DNA from: Clostridia bacterium
GTDB lineage: Bacteria; Bacillota; Clostridia; Oscillospirales; CAG-272
Assembly (NCBI GenBank): GCA_024404655.1
Contig: JAKSPR010000002.1
Location: forward strand, 1 to 31,479
Length of the DNA stretch: 31,479 nucleotides
Reading direction: 5' to 3'
In this document: positions 23,109-30,386 of the stretch, one piece after another
How positions within the stretch are numbered: the stretch's first letter is position 1
Layout of the letters: each line of letters begins with the position of its first letter
Translations under genes and position numbers: made by a program
Notes under the pieces: generated by a model
What the model saw: only the letters and a program-made list of their open reading frames with translations
Told to the model about the DNA's origin: nothing
Database searches by the model: none

Positions 23109-25706
23109 TTAATAGAACACGTCAATAAAACGATGACGCAGTTTTTCAAAAAAGGTATCGCTATTGATGAGCTCGTTTTTTTGTTCTTCATACCATATAC
23201 GGAAACGGGACAGTTCGTCATCTGACAGGGTATGAGAGCTGAAACGGGCCTTCTCGGCAAGGGTATACAGTTCCTGCGGGATTCTGATGCCATCTGCATT
23301 GCCTTTTCTGTTTTTGTTTGCAGCACGCTCGATGCGGCAGCAGAGGGCAAACCACGCTCCGGCTGTATCCTTTGCGGAGAGCTCCGTACCGTCACACAGG
23401 CGTGCAAAGCGCTCAAGAAGCACTCTTCGCCGGATGGGAAGCACCGATATTGCTCCGCCGAGGATAAGAACCACTGCGAAAGCGCCGACCGCACGGCCGA
23501 TTTTCCGCGGTGTTCCGGTCGGATCGCCGATCGGTGTGCCGCTGTCCGAATTGCCGCCGGAGGGATCTCCGTCAGAGGAACCTCCGGTTGGGCCGCCTTC
23601 GTCGGAGGGTTTTCCGCCGGACGGGGGATTTCCGGGATCTTTCGTTCCCAGAGAATCGGTCTCCTCACCCGGTACCTCCGCAGTATCCGGACCGACAACC
23701 GAAACAGTCTCCGCCGTTTCGGGCGCATGGGTCTCCGCCGGATTTCCGGGAACCGGATCACCCTGACTGCCGGGAACGGGACTGCTGACGGTATTGCCTG
23801 CGGAAGCAGGTGTTGCCTCGATGGGGACCCAGCCGCGGACCTCATCAAAGATTTCCGCCCATGCATGACCGTCTGCATCCGTTACGTTCTGCCATTTGTT
23901 TATCTGTCCGGGCTTGATCTCCACAAGATAGCCCACTGCCAGACGTGCCGGAATACCAGCCGCACGGAGCAGCATGACCTCGGCGGAAGCAAAGTGAACG
24001 CAGAAGCCTTCGTCCGCATCTTCAAGGAACCATTTCACCAAATCAGTTTCTCCCTCCGGCATCTGGGGGGCGGTGCGGGAGTAGGCTGCATGGTTTTTTA
24101 CGTAGTCTGTAACGCTGTCAAGAATCCGGAGTTTCCGCACACCCTCATCCCGGATGAATACCTCTCCCATGCCGTCGCTGTTCAGTACGGAATTTACGAT
24201 TTTCCATAAAGCATTCCTGTTTTCCACAGCCAGACACTTCTTGTATTCTTCTGTCTGCGTGAATCCCGAAAATAGAGTAATCGCATCCGGCTCATAATTG
24301 AGAACGATTTCAGACGGAACATATTCTCCGGACGAAATAAAGTCGAAGGTATAAGTTTTTTTACTGCCGGAATTTTTGTATCCCCGGGATCGGTCCGTAT
24401 CATACTGCACGGAACAGTTCTCGAAATAATACGGAGTAAACAGGTATGGGGAACGCACCGAAGACAACGTGATATGCCCTTCCGAAAATCTCGGTGGATG
24501 CACATAGCCCTGTCTGTCCCCTGTACGGAGATATTCCGCATAATCCGTAATCATGGAATCATATTCTCCGGCATCAGCATAAGAATCTTCCCACGTTGTC
24601 CCCGTGTAGGTATCGTAGGACATCTGGCGCAGATAGAAAACACCGGGTTCATCACTCTTTACCCGCATGACGGCAATGCCTTTGACCCCGTTCCGTTTCA
24701 GACGGTCCAGTGCGATGGTATTGCCCTCCACCGTAGATGTAAACCACCCGCCGGAAGAGAAATCAACAAACGAAGCGTCGCTTGTCGGAAGATACATGAG
24801 AAGTTCCTCCGCCTTGTTTTCCGCTGCCGCAAGGACGTCTCCGCCGAATTCATTGAATTCTTCTGTGAAGCTGCCTTTGACATAGCTTTCCGGCGGACAG
24901 AGCTGATAAACTGTCAAAATGAGGATGAGCATGGGAACAAGCGAGCAAAGCATCCGCTGTGAGGATGCGTAAAGATCCTGCTTTCTTGTCTTTTCCGATC
25001 CGCCGATGACCAGCATGCCGAAAAACAGAAGAAAGATCGTGATTGCCCACATCTTCGGCATCGTCTTTCCGATGATCAGAAAACACAGGACAAACACCGG
25101 AACCGGAAGCAGCGCTGTTTCCAGAGGCGACCGTCTGCGGAGATAGACAATGGAAAAGAGGAACTGGAACACCGTCATGCAGGCGCCAAGCGCTTTTGTG
25201 ATCTGTTCGGGGATTGCCGCATCATCTGAATAGGCAAGCCTGAACCTCCACGAAACCAGATTATCGGGATAGCTTATGAAGTCATAATTCTCCAGCATCT
25301 CCATCGTTCTTGCCGCGATAAAACCGAATCCTGCGATGATATCTTCCGCATGGTAATACAGAATCAATGTGAACACAAGCAGCGATGCAGAATAAAAAAG
25401 CCAGTAGAACCGTCCGGGGCGGACATGGGATGCCGTCATCGGTCTGCGGCGCTGTTTTCTGTTATCCCCGGCTGCTTCCGCTTTCCGCGGTCCGATATGG
25501 AATATCGCCGCGAACCAGAAAGAGAGCAGTATGGCACCCATAGCAAGCCGTTTCATTTCCACAGGGAGACCGAATCCCGTCACAAAACTCGCCGCAGCAC
25601 CAAAAGCACCGCAGAAAAGCACCGCGGAATCCGCTATGATCAGAAGCAGAAAGGTCCGGAGCTTCCGTTTGTTCCAGGGAATACGCCGCAGCAGTTCCAT
25701 ATCCAT
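23109..25706 (-). CDS. TgpA-like membrane transglutaminase-domain protein (MoxR-2 cluster)
   Basis: The protein has 865 residues. Five to seven hydrophobic segments lie in the first 270, then an extracellular region with a transglutaminase core: C569 in DEGFCVHFASAE and H614 in DGHAWAEIF. The third position is E630 in GWVPIEATP rather than Asp. A Gly/Ser/Pro/Asp linker (about 640-735) leads to a final membrane helix (about 739-758) and a cytoplasmic DUF4129-like tail. This is the usual third member of MoxR-DUF58 clusters. The family is papain-like; its peptide substrate is unknown. I chose ATG 25706 because AAAGGAG is 9 nt away; the ATG at 25712 is only 3 nt away. It is the last gene of the cluster. 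Confidence 0.88.
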   Translation of the reverse strand: MDMELLRRIPWNKRKLRTFLLLIIADSAVLFCGAFGAAASFVTGFGLPVEMKRLAMGAILLSFWFAAIFHIGPRKAEAAGDNRKQRRRPMTASHVRPGRFYWLFYSASLLVFTLILYYHAEDIIAGFGFIAARTMEMLENYDFISYPDNLVSWRFRLAYSDDAAIPEQITKALGACMTVFQFLFSIVYLRRRSPLETALLPVPVFVLCFLIIGKTMPKMWAITIFLLFFGMLVIGGSEKTRKQDLYASSQRMLCSLVPMLILILTVYQLCPPESYVKGSFTEEFNEFGGDVLAAAENKAEELLMYLPTSDASFVDFSSGGWFTSTVEGNTIALDRLKRNGVKGIAVMRVKSDEPGVFYLRQMSYDTYTGTTWEDSYADAGEYDSMITDYAEYLRTGDRQGYVHPPRFSEGHITLSSVRSPYLFTPYYFENCSVQYDTDRSRGYKNSGSKKTYTFDFISSGEYVPSEIVLNYEPDAITLFSGFTQTEEYKKCLAVENRNALWKIVNSVLNSDGMGEVFIRDEGVRKLRILDSVTDYVKNHAAYSRTAPQMPEGETDLVKWFLEDADEGFCVHFASAEVMLLRAAGIPARLAVGYLVEIKPGQINKWQNVTDADGHAWAEIFDEVRGWVPIEATPASAGNTVSSPVPGSQGDPVPGNPAETHAPETAETVSVVGPDTAEVPGEETDSLGTKDPGNPPSGGKPSDEGGPTGGSSDGDPSGGNSDSGTPIGDPTGTPRKIGRAVGAFAVVLILGGAISVLPIRRRVLLERFARLCDGTELSAKDTAGAWFALCCRIERAANKNRKGNADGIRIPQELYTLAEKARFSSHTLSDDELSRFRIWYEEQKNELINSDTFFEKLRHRFIDVFY

Positions 25707-25782
25707 TGTCATCCGCTCCTTTCATGTTGTCATGCTGTGTACCGTGAGATTTCATACTGCTGGGATTCTCAATCCGCTGGGA

Positions 25783-26883
25783 TCACAGTCCCTGTGTCTG
25801 CACAGGGGTGCTCCCCTGTCTGTCATCATAGTGTACCGCCGTATTGACTGCCGTGATGCCGCCGTCAGCACCGATATGATAGCCTGTCGGCAGCTTGGCA
25901 AGCAGCGGGGAGGATTTCATCTGCTCTGCAGTGACGGGTTCCTCAGGTGTTCCCCCTGCACAGATCTTTGCAAACAGCTCTCCGGCCTCCGCCATTGACT
26001 CAAGTTCTGCCGATTCATCCGCGCCTGCGGCGTTCCGCCAGATCACCACAGACCGTAAAGTCCCGTCGTCCCTGCATATCTGATCCAGCAGGTAAATAAG
26101 ACAGTCAAAGACCGCGTCAGCCCGATCATCGTCTGCGGGTCTGTCAAATGTGATGCCGACAGCCAACCTTGGATGCTCCACGGGTTCTCTGACCAGGACG
26201 CCGTCAGTTTTTGCCGAGAGTTTCCAATGGACCGCGCGCATGGGATCGCCGGGACGGTAGTCGCGGATCTCCGACTGCTCCGTAAAGCCCTTGGCGGGGA
26301 CCATGGTACTGCTCTCATGTTTCCACTGTTCCGGCACGGAGACCGGCTGCCGCGGAACCGGCATCACAAGGGTCAGAACCTCCCTCGGTCCCATGACCCG
26401 CACGGGGAAGGAAAACAGACCCAGAGGGTCGGTCATCCGGATATGCTCTGCCGATGTCCGTATCATCGCAGTATGCGCGGTATCCACGGGCACACGCACA
26501 GCATTCTCCAGATGTGATTCCCGCAGTTCCCCCTGTCTGCCCGTACATGGTGTAAAACGGAACCTTACCCGCCTGAGACGGGACCGGGCAGAGGTCAGAT
26601 TTTCCTGCCGGACAGTGAGGCGCACGGGCAGGCGGAAATACTTTGTCGTTTTTTGTGCATAGATAAGAACGGTCGCCTGTGTCCCGCGCACCGCAGACAT
26701 GGGATGCGAGATCGTCAGTGTTGTCATGATCCACGGCGGGAGGGCAAGCAGCAGCGATAAAAGCGGCAGACCGAGGGCAACCAGCAAAAGATAGTAGGAA
26801 AACCACTCCGTATAGTTTACGGCAAACGCAACAAAGCCGCACAGGGTTCCGAGATAGAGAAGCCAATGGGCAAAGATTCCCAT
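25783..26883 (-). CDS. DUF58-domain protein (MoxR-2 cluster)
   Basis: In 366 residues, two N-terminal membrane segments (about 7-22 and 28-50) are followed by a beta-rich region. The full DUF58 signature IRDYRPGDPMRAVHWKLSA lies at about 206-224, then VREPVEH. Compared with the cluster-1 copy it keeps the canonical PGD and has two membrane helices rather than one. GGGAGG lies about 12 nt before the ATG. It begins 38 nt after the MoxR stop, and the transglutaminase gene follows 76 nt after it. The function is not established for the family; it presumably binds the adjacent MoxR ATPase at the membrane. Confidence 0.88.
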   Translation of the reverse strand: MGIFAHWLLYLGTLCGFVAFAVNYTEWFSYYLLLVALGLPLLSLLLALPPWIMTTLTISHPMSAVRGTQATVLIYAQKTTKYFRLPVRLTVRQENLTSARSRLRRVRFRFTPCTGRQGELRESHLENAVRVPVDTAHTAMIRTSAEHIRMTDPLGLFSFPVRVMGPREVLTLVMPVPRQPVSVPEQWKHESSTMVPAKGFTEQSEIRDYRPGDPMRAVHWKLSAKTDGVLVREPVEHPRLAVGITFDRPADDDRADAVFDCLIYLLDQICRDDGTLRSVVIWRNAAGADESAELESMAEAGELFAKICAGGTPEEPVTAEQMKSSPLLAKLPTGYHIGADGGITAVNTAVHYDDRQGSTPVQTQGL

Positions 26884-26921
26884 AAATGGATCCGCCTCCC
26901 TTCTTTGATCATCTCATGTTT

Positions 26922-27863
26922 TCAGTTCTGGACGCGGATACTCGGCGCATGGGTATTCTTGACGATTTCCGATGCAATATCCGAGGCCAGTCTGCCGCGG
27001 CTTTCTGCCTCTGCCGTCAGAATCAGACGGTGGGAAACGGTCATGGCAAAGACCTGCTTAACGTCCGTCGGCACCACATAATCCCGCTCGGAAAGGTAGG
27101 CATAGGCTTTTGCCATAGCGGCGACACCCAGCGTTGCACGTGGAGAAGCTCCGCGGGATAACTCCGGATGGTTCCGTGTGGCTGCAATCAACGCGACAAT
27201 GTAGTCTGCGACCTCTTTTGCGATGTAGATTTCCCCGCAGCTTTTCTGCATGGCAGAAAGGCTGTCTGCATCCATGATCTGCCGGACGCGGTCAAGCGGT
27301 CTGCCATCCTGATGGCGCAGGATCATATCGCTCTCATCGGCCGGTTTCGGATAGCCGACGGACAGGCGTACCATGAAGCGGTCCATCTGGGAATCGGGCA
27401 GGAGCTGTGTTCCTGCTGCTCCTGTGGGGTTCTGGGTCGCAATGACACAGAAAGGCCTGGGCAGCGGATAGGAGCTGCCGTCAACGGTCACCTGTCCTTC
27501 CTCCATTGCCTCCAGAAGCGCGGACTGCGTGCGGCTGGTCGCGCGGTTCAATTCGTCTGCCAGAAATAAATTGCATAAGATCGCACCGGGCTGATAGGTC
27601 ATGCGCCCGGTCTCTTTATTGTAAAGGGAATAACCCGTGATATCCGAGGGGAGAATATCCGGGGTAAACTGCACACGTCCATAGGAAAGACCCATAGCAC
27701 GGCAGAAAGAAAGGGCGACCGTCGTCTTGCCGACCCCCGGAATGTCTTCCAGCAGTACATGACCACCCGCCAGCATGGTCAGCAGTATCCACAGAAGTGT
27801 GTTGCGCTTGCCGATCACAGCCCGCTCAGTTTCCGTAATGACGTCCGCGATTCTCTGATTCAT
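26922..27863 (-). CDS. MoxR-family AAA+ ATPase (cluster 2)
   Basis: In 313 residues it has Walker A GVGKTT (K46), Walker B LFLADELNRA with D103/E104, sensor-1 N145 in IATQNP, and GASPRATLGVAAMA near the C-terminus. It is clearly paralogous to the ATPase at 10187 but diverged throughout; cluster 1 has MAAENP where this one has IATQNP. GGAGG precedes the ATG. It is the first gene of the MoxR-DUF58-transglutaminase set. The 165-nt gap to the upstream methyltransferase gene on the same strand has only a weak AT-rich hairpin and no clear promoter, so read-through from the methyltransferase promoter is possible. Confidence 0.93.
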   Translation of the reverse strand: MNQRIADVITETERAVIGKRNTLLWILLTMLAGGHVLLEDIPGVGKTTVALSFCRAMGLSYGRVQFTPDILPSDITGYSLYNKETGRMTYQPGAILCNLFLADELNRATSRTQSALLEAMEEGQVTVDGSSYPLPRPFCVIATQNPTGAAGTQLLPDSQMDRFMVRLSVGYPKPADESDMILRHQDGRPLDRVRQIMDADSLSAMQKSCGEIYIAKEVADYIVALIAATRNHPELSRGASPRATLGVAAMAKAYAYLSERDYVVPTDVKQVFAMTVSHRLILTAEAESRGRLASDIASEIVKNTHAPSIRVQN

Positions 27864-28000
27864 ATCGTTGTTTCCTCCAGTTGTCCGGCGTTTTCAATGA
27901 TGATGCGGAAATGACAGAGCAAAAAAGGAACAGAACAAGATTCTTTGTGTCTGTATTAAAAAATATTAGACGCTGAAAATCCGGTTTTGTTCCCCAAAAA

Positions 28001-28016
28001 TCAAAAATATTTTTGA
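28001..28016 (-). terminator. AT-only palindrome, possible weak terminator after the Rsm22-like gene
   Basis: TCAAAAATATTTTTGA is an exact 16-bp palindrome followed on the minus strand by TTTTTG. It has almost no G-C pairs, so termination would be partial. The rest of 27864-28028 is AT-rich and shows no gene. Confidence 0.35.
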
Positions 28017-28028
28017 AAAATTTCGGTT

Positions 28029-29018
28029 TTATTCAAATTGATCGCCGCAGTCTGCTTTTCTTGCGCGGGTAAAACGGGCTTTGTCCCGCCGATAGACGGT
28101 TTCCGCAGTTTTTCCGCTTCCCGTGCACAGTGTCAGACCGATCTTTCCCGGCTCTGTGATGGGATGGCGGAGGATTCTGGCAGGGGCCGGAATGGTTTCT
28201 CCCCGTGCTGCCGCAAGATACGAAAACTTTTCGTCTTCGTATGGCACGTCCCCGCCTTTTAAGAATTTATGGAGTTTCCCTCTCTGCACACGGCAGGTAA
28301 AATGACACCAGTCGTCATCGTCCATGGGACAGTTCCCGCAGCCGGCAGGACACGGCGCACAAATCGTCATTCCCTCTCCCAGAAGGATCGTTTTTGCATC
28401 CCGCAGAATGGAAAAACCGACAGGTGTTCCCGGCTCGATCAGAAGCACAAGCCCCAACGACAGCGTGCACATTTTCCGATACAGTTCCCGGCGGGCAGCG
28501 GGGGCCATTTCATTTGTCATATAGGAAGCCATGACAAGGTCAAATTTCCGCCCTGACCGGATGAGCGCATCTGCCGTTTCCGCAGCGTCACCCGTGATCC
28601 ACTCGGTTTTTCCGGTAAGACCAGAATCTTTCAAAAGCGTTTCTCCCATCCGCCGCATTGCGGTTTCCCGTTCCACACAGGTGATGCAGGAAAGCGACGG
28701 AAGAAGCTCCCCGACTGCAAACGCACCGGCTCCCGTCCCGGCACCGAGGTCAAGTACGGTCCCGATGCTCTGTGTATCACGCTCCGCCAGCGTTTCAAGG
28801 GTCCAGGCAAGTGCTGTGGAAACCGCACCGAAAGTAGCTGGCATCCGCACTGCTGCATAAGCCATCACCGCGAGTTCCTCTGTCACAAGGCGTTTCCCAT
28901 GTCCGCTTTCCTCTTTATATTTTGCCGTCATGACGGAAACTGCGTTTTTCAGTTTCTGCATGTCCATCTCCGCAGCCCGCGCTTCAATCGCAGCTCTGCA
29001 TGACATCGGCAGATCCAT
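28029..29018 (-). CDS. Rsm22-family (small-ribosomal-subunit-associated) methyltransferase-like protein
   Basis: This 329-residue protein has an SAM-binding motif VLDLGAGTGAGAFA (about 88-101), an ERE acidic segment after strand 2, and SYMTNEMAP where class-I methyltransferases place motif IV. The region around 220-242 holds six cysteines (CAPCPAGCGNCP, then DWCHFTC), matching the cysteine cluster of Rsm22/METTL17 proteins. In mitochondrial homologues this cluster binds an iron-sulfur centre. The bacterial role is unproven. GGGAGG is 9 nt before the ATG at 29018; the upstream in-frame ATG at 29042 would place the ribosome site inside the coding region. It has its own strong promoter and leads toward the MoxR-2 cluster. 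Confidence 0.85.
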   Translation of the reverse strand: MDLPMSCRAAIEARAAEMDMQKLKNAVSVMTAKYKEESGHGKRLVTEELAVMAYAAVRMPATFGAVSTALAWTLETLAERDTQSIGTVLDLGAGTGAGAFAVGELLPSLSCITCVERETAMRRMGETLLKDSGLTGKTEWITGDAAETADALIRSGRKFDLVMASYMTNEMAPAARRELYRKMCTLSLGLVLLIEPGTPVGFSILRDAKTILLGEGMTICAPCPAGCGNCPMDDDDWCHFTCRVQRGKLHKFLKGGDVPYEDEKFSYLAAARGETIPAPARILRHPITEPGKIGLTLCTGSGKTAETVYRRDKARFTRARKADCGDQFE

Positions 29019-29088
29019 TCGGATATTCCTCCCAAATAACATTCTCCCGGCATTGGGTTCCCTTCATCCCGGGGTCTTATTTTGTACC

Positions 29089-29117
29089 ATTATATCAGAT
29101 TTTTATGATTGTGTCAA
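29089..29117 (-). promoter_or_regulatory. Promoter of the Rsm22-like gene
   Basis: On the minus strand TTGACA (29112-29117) and TATAAT (29089-29094) have a 17-nt spacer, a full consensus match. Confidence 0.9.
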
Positions 29118-29223
29118 CTGCCATGCCGGAGAGCCGATGTCCAGCACATTTCCGTTCCCATAGCAGTCTATCGGCATGTTTTCCGATTGTTCATATTTTT
29201 TTCAAAGGATTCCGCATATTTTA

Positions 29224-29232
29224 TGGTATAGT
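29224..29232 (+). promoter_or_regulatory. Extended -10 promoter of the pyridoxal kinase gene
   Basis: TG-G-TATAGT has the extended -10 dinucleotide but no recognisable -35 at 16-18 nt. The ATG is 32 nt downstream. Confidence 0.5.
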
Positions 29233-29263
29233 AGAGAAAAAATCCGAAAGAGGTTTTCTCTCC

Positions 29264-30109
29264 ATGAAACGAATTCTGACAGTTCAGGATATATCCTGTA
29301 TCGGCAAATGCAGTCTGACCGTCGCGCTGCCTGTGATCTCCGCCATGGGCATCGAATGTGCCGTTCTGCCGACTGCTGTGCTCTCCACCCATACTGCTTT
29401 CAAGGGGTTTACTTTCCATGACCTGACGGGGGAGATGGGCCCGATTGCAGATCATTGGGAAACACAGGGGCTCGGCTTTGATACGCTTTATACGGGGTAT
29501 CTCGGTTCCTTTGAACAGATTCATTTTGTGGAAGAGCTGATCGGACGGTACAGAAAATACGGAACCGCCGTGATCGTTGATCCCGCCATGGGCGATTTCG
29601 GAAAGCTCTATCCAGGATTTGATACTGCATTTGCCCATGCGATGGGAAATCTTTGCGGTAAAGCCGATGTGATCCTGCCGAACATTACGGAAACCGCTTA
29701 CATGCTGGACCGTCCCTGTCCCACAGGCACGGTCAGCGAAGACGAGATCAAGGAAATGCTTATCAGTCTTGCTACCCTTGGTTGTCCTCTGCCTGCTATG
29801 ACCGGGGTCATGCTGCATAAGGACTCCATCGGCGTCATGGCATATCACAGAGACACCGACACGTTCTTTCATTATGAAAATGAACGGATGCCTGTCCAGT
29901 TCCACGGCACCGGAGATATCTTCGCATCTGCCGTGACCGGAGGCATCGCGCTTGGCATGGGTATCGACGAAGCGCTGACACTGGCAGTCGATTATGTCCT
30001 CGAATGTATCCGCATGACGATGAAAGATAAGGACCGCCGCTGGTATGGGGTCAATTTTGAAGAAGCAAGCCCGATGCTGACAGAACGGGTACAGAACCAT
30101 AAAAAGTAA
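29264..30109 (+). CDS. Pyridoxal/pyridoxamine kinase
   Basis: This 281-residue ribokinase-fold enzyme has an N-terminal VQDISCIGKCSLTVALPVIS, the VDPAMGD motif at 105-111, a VILPNITETAYML stretch at 136-148, and the GTGD anion hole at 215-218 with catalytic base D218. These place it with PdxY/PdxK pyridoxamine kinases of Clostridia rather than hydroxymethylpyrimidine kinases. It phosphorylates B6 vitamers with ATP in the cytoplasm as a salvage step. AAAGAGG is 10 nt before the ATG at 29264; the frame is open to 29000 but that part crosses the divergent promoter and has no ribosome site. It is a single-gene transcript with a terminator 79 nt after the stop. Confidence 0.9.
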   Translation: MKRILTVQDISCIGKCSLTVALPVISAMGIECAVLPTAVLSTHTAFKGFTFHDLTGEMGPIADHWETQGLGFDTLYTGYLGSFEQIHFVEELIGRYRKYGTAVIVDPAMGDFGKLYPGFDTAFAHAMGNLCGKADVILPNITETAYMLDRPCPTGTVSEDEIKEMLISLATLGCPLPAMTGVMLHKDSIGVMAYHRDTDTFFHYENERMPVQFHGTGDIFASAVTGGIALGMGIDEALTLAVDYVLECIRMTMKDKDRRWYGVNFEEASPMLTERVQNHKK

Positions 30110-30110
30110 A

Positions 30111-30134
30111 GATTGAAAGATAAATCTTTCAATC
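30111..30134. repeat. 24-bp near-perfect palindrome just after the kinase stop codon
   Basis: GATTGAAAGAT-AA-ATCTTTCAATC (11-bp arms) begins 1 nt after the stop. No T-run follows, so it is not a classical terminator. Confidence 0.6.
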
Positions 30135-30187
30135 AACGCGGAAAAAGGAAGCTTTCGCTGTGCAGAAGCCATGGTCAAAAAAATGAT

Positions 30188-30228
30188 GATCCCGGATGCA
30201 AAAACTGCATCCGGGATCCGTTTTTGTT
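30188..30228. terminator. Bidirectional terminator between kinase and DUF4838 genes
   Basis: GATCCCGGATGCA (30188-30200) pairs perfectly with its complement (30206-30218), loop 5 nt, then CGTTTTTG on the plus strand. On the minus strand ATCATTTTTTTG follows. Confidence 0.9.
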
Positions 30229-30386
30229 GTTCTGTTCCCGCTCGTATTCGACAGCGACATAGCCCAGAAGACCGCCCCAGTGGCAAAAAATAGTTGCTGT
30301 TGGGATTGGGGCATCCCCAGCCGTCAATACCGCTGTAGTTTTATTTCCTTCACAGCTATGGTCAGCGAACCAAGAATTTCCTGCCT
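30229..30386 (-). other. Non-genic gap with coding-like residue split between frames
   Basis: No intact gene is seen. On the minus strand one frame reads GIDGWGCPNPNSNYF up to a run of six T, after which a different frame continues CHWGGLLGYVAVEYERE. The pattern suggests a decayed coding fragment or a transposed repeat with one base gained in the T-run. A tight TGGGG-cat-CCCCA hairpin (30307-30319) lies within it. Confidence 0.25.

Noticed and set aside
23500..23790. DNA repeats in the transglutaminase gene
   Set aside because: The repetitive look comes from the Gly/Ser/Pro/Asp linker codons; no regular unit as in a CRISPR or satellite array.
22400..23878. Minus-strand open frame of 492 codons across the GH28 gene and the transglutaminase 3' end
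   Set aside because: Arg/Pro-rich low-complexity translation, runs through the terminator hairpin, and overlaps two well-supported genes.
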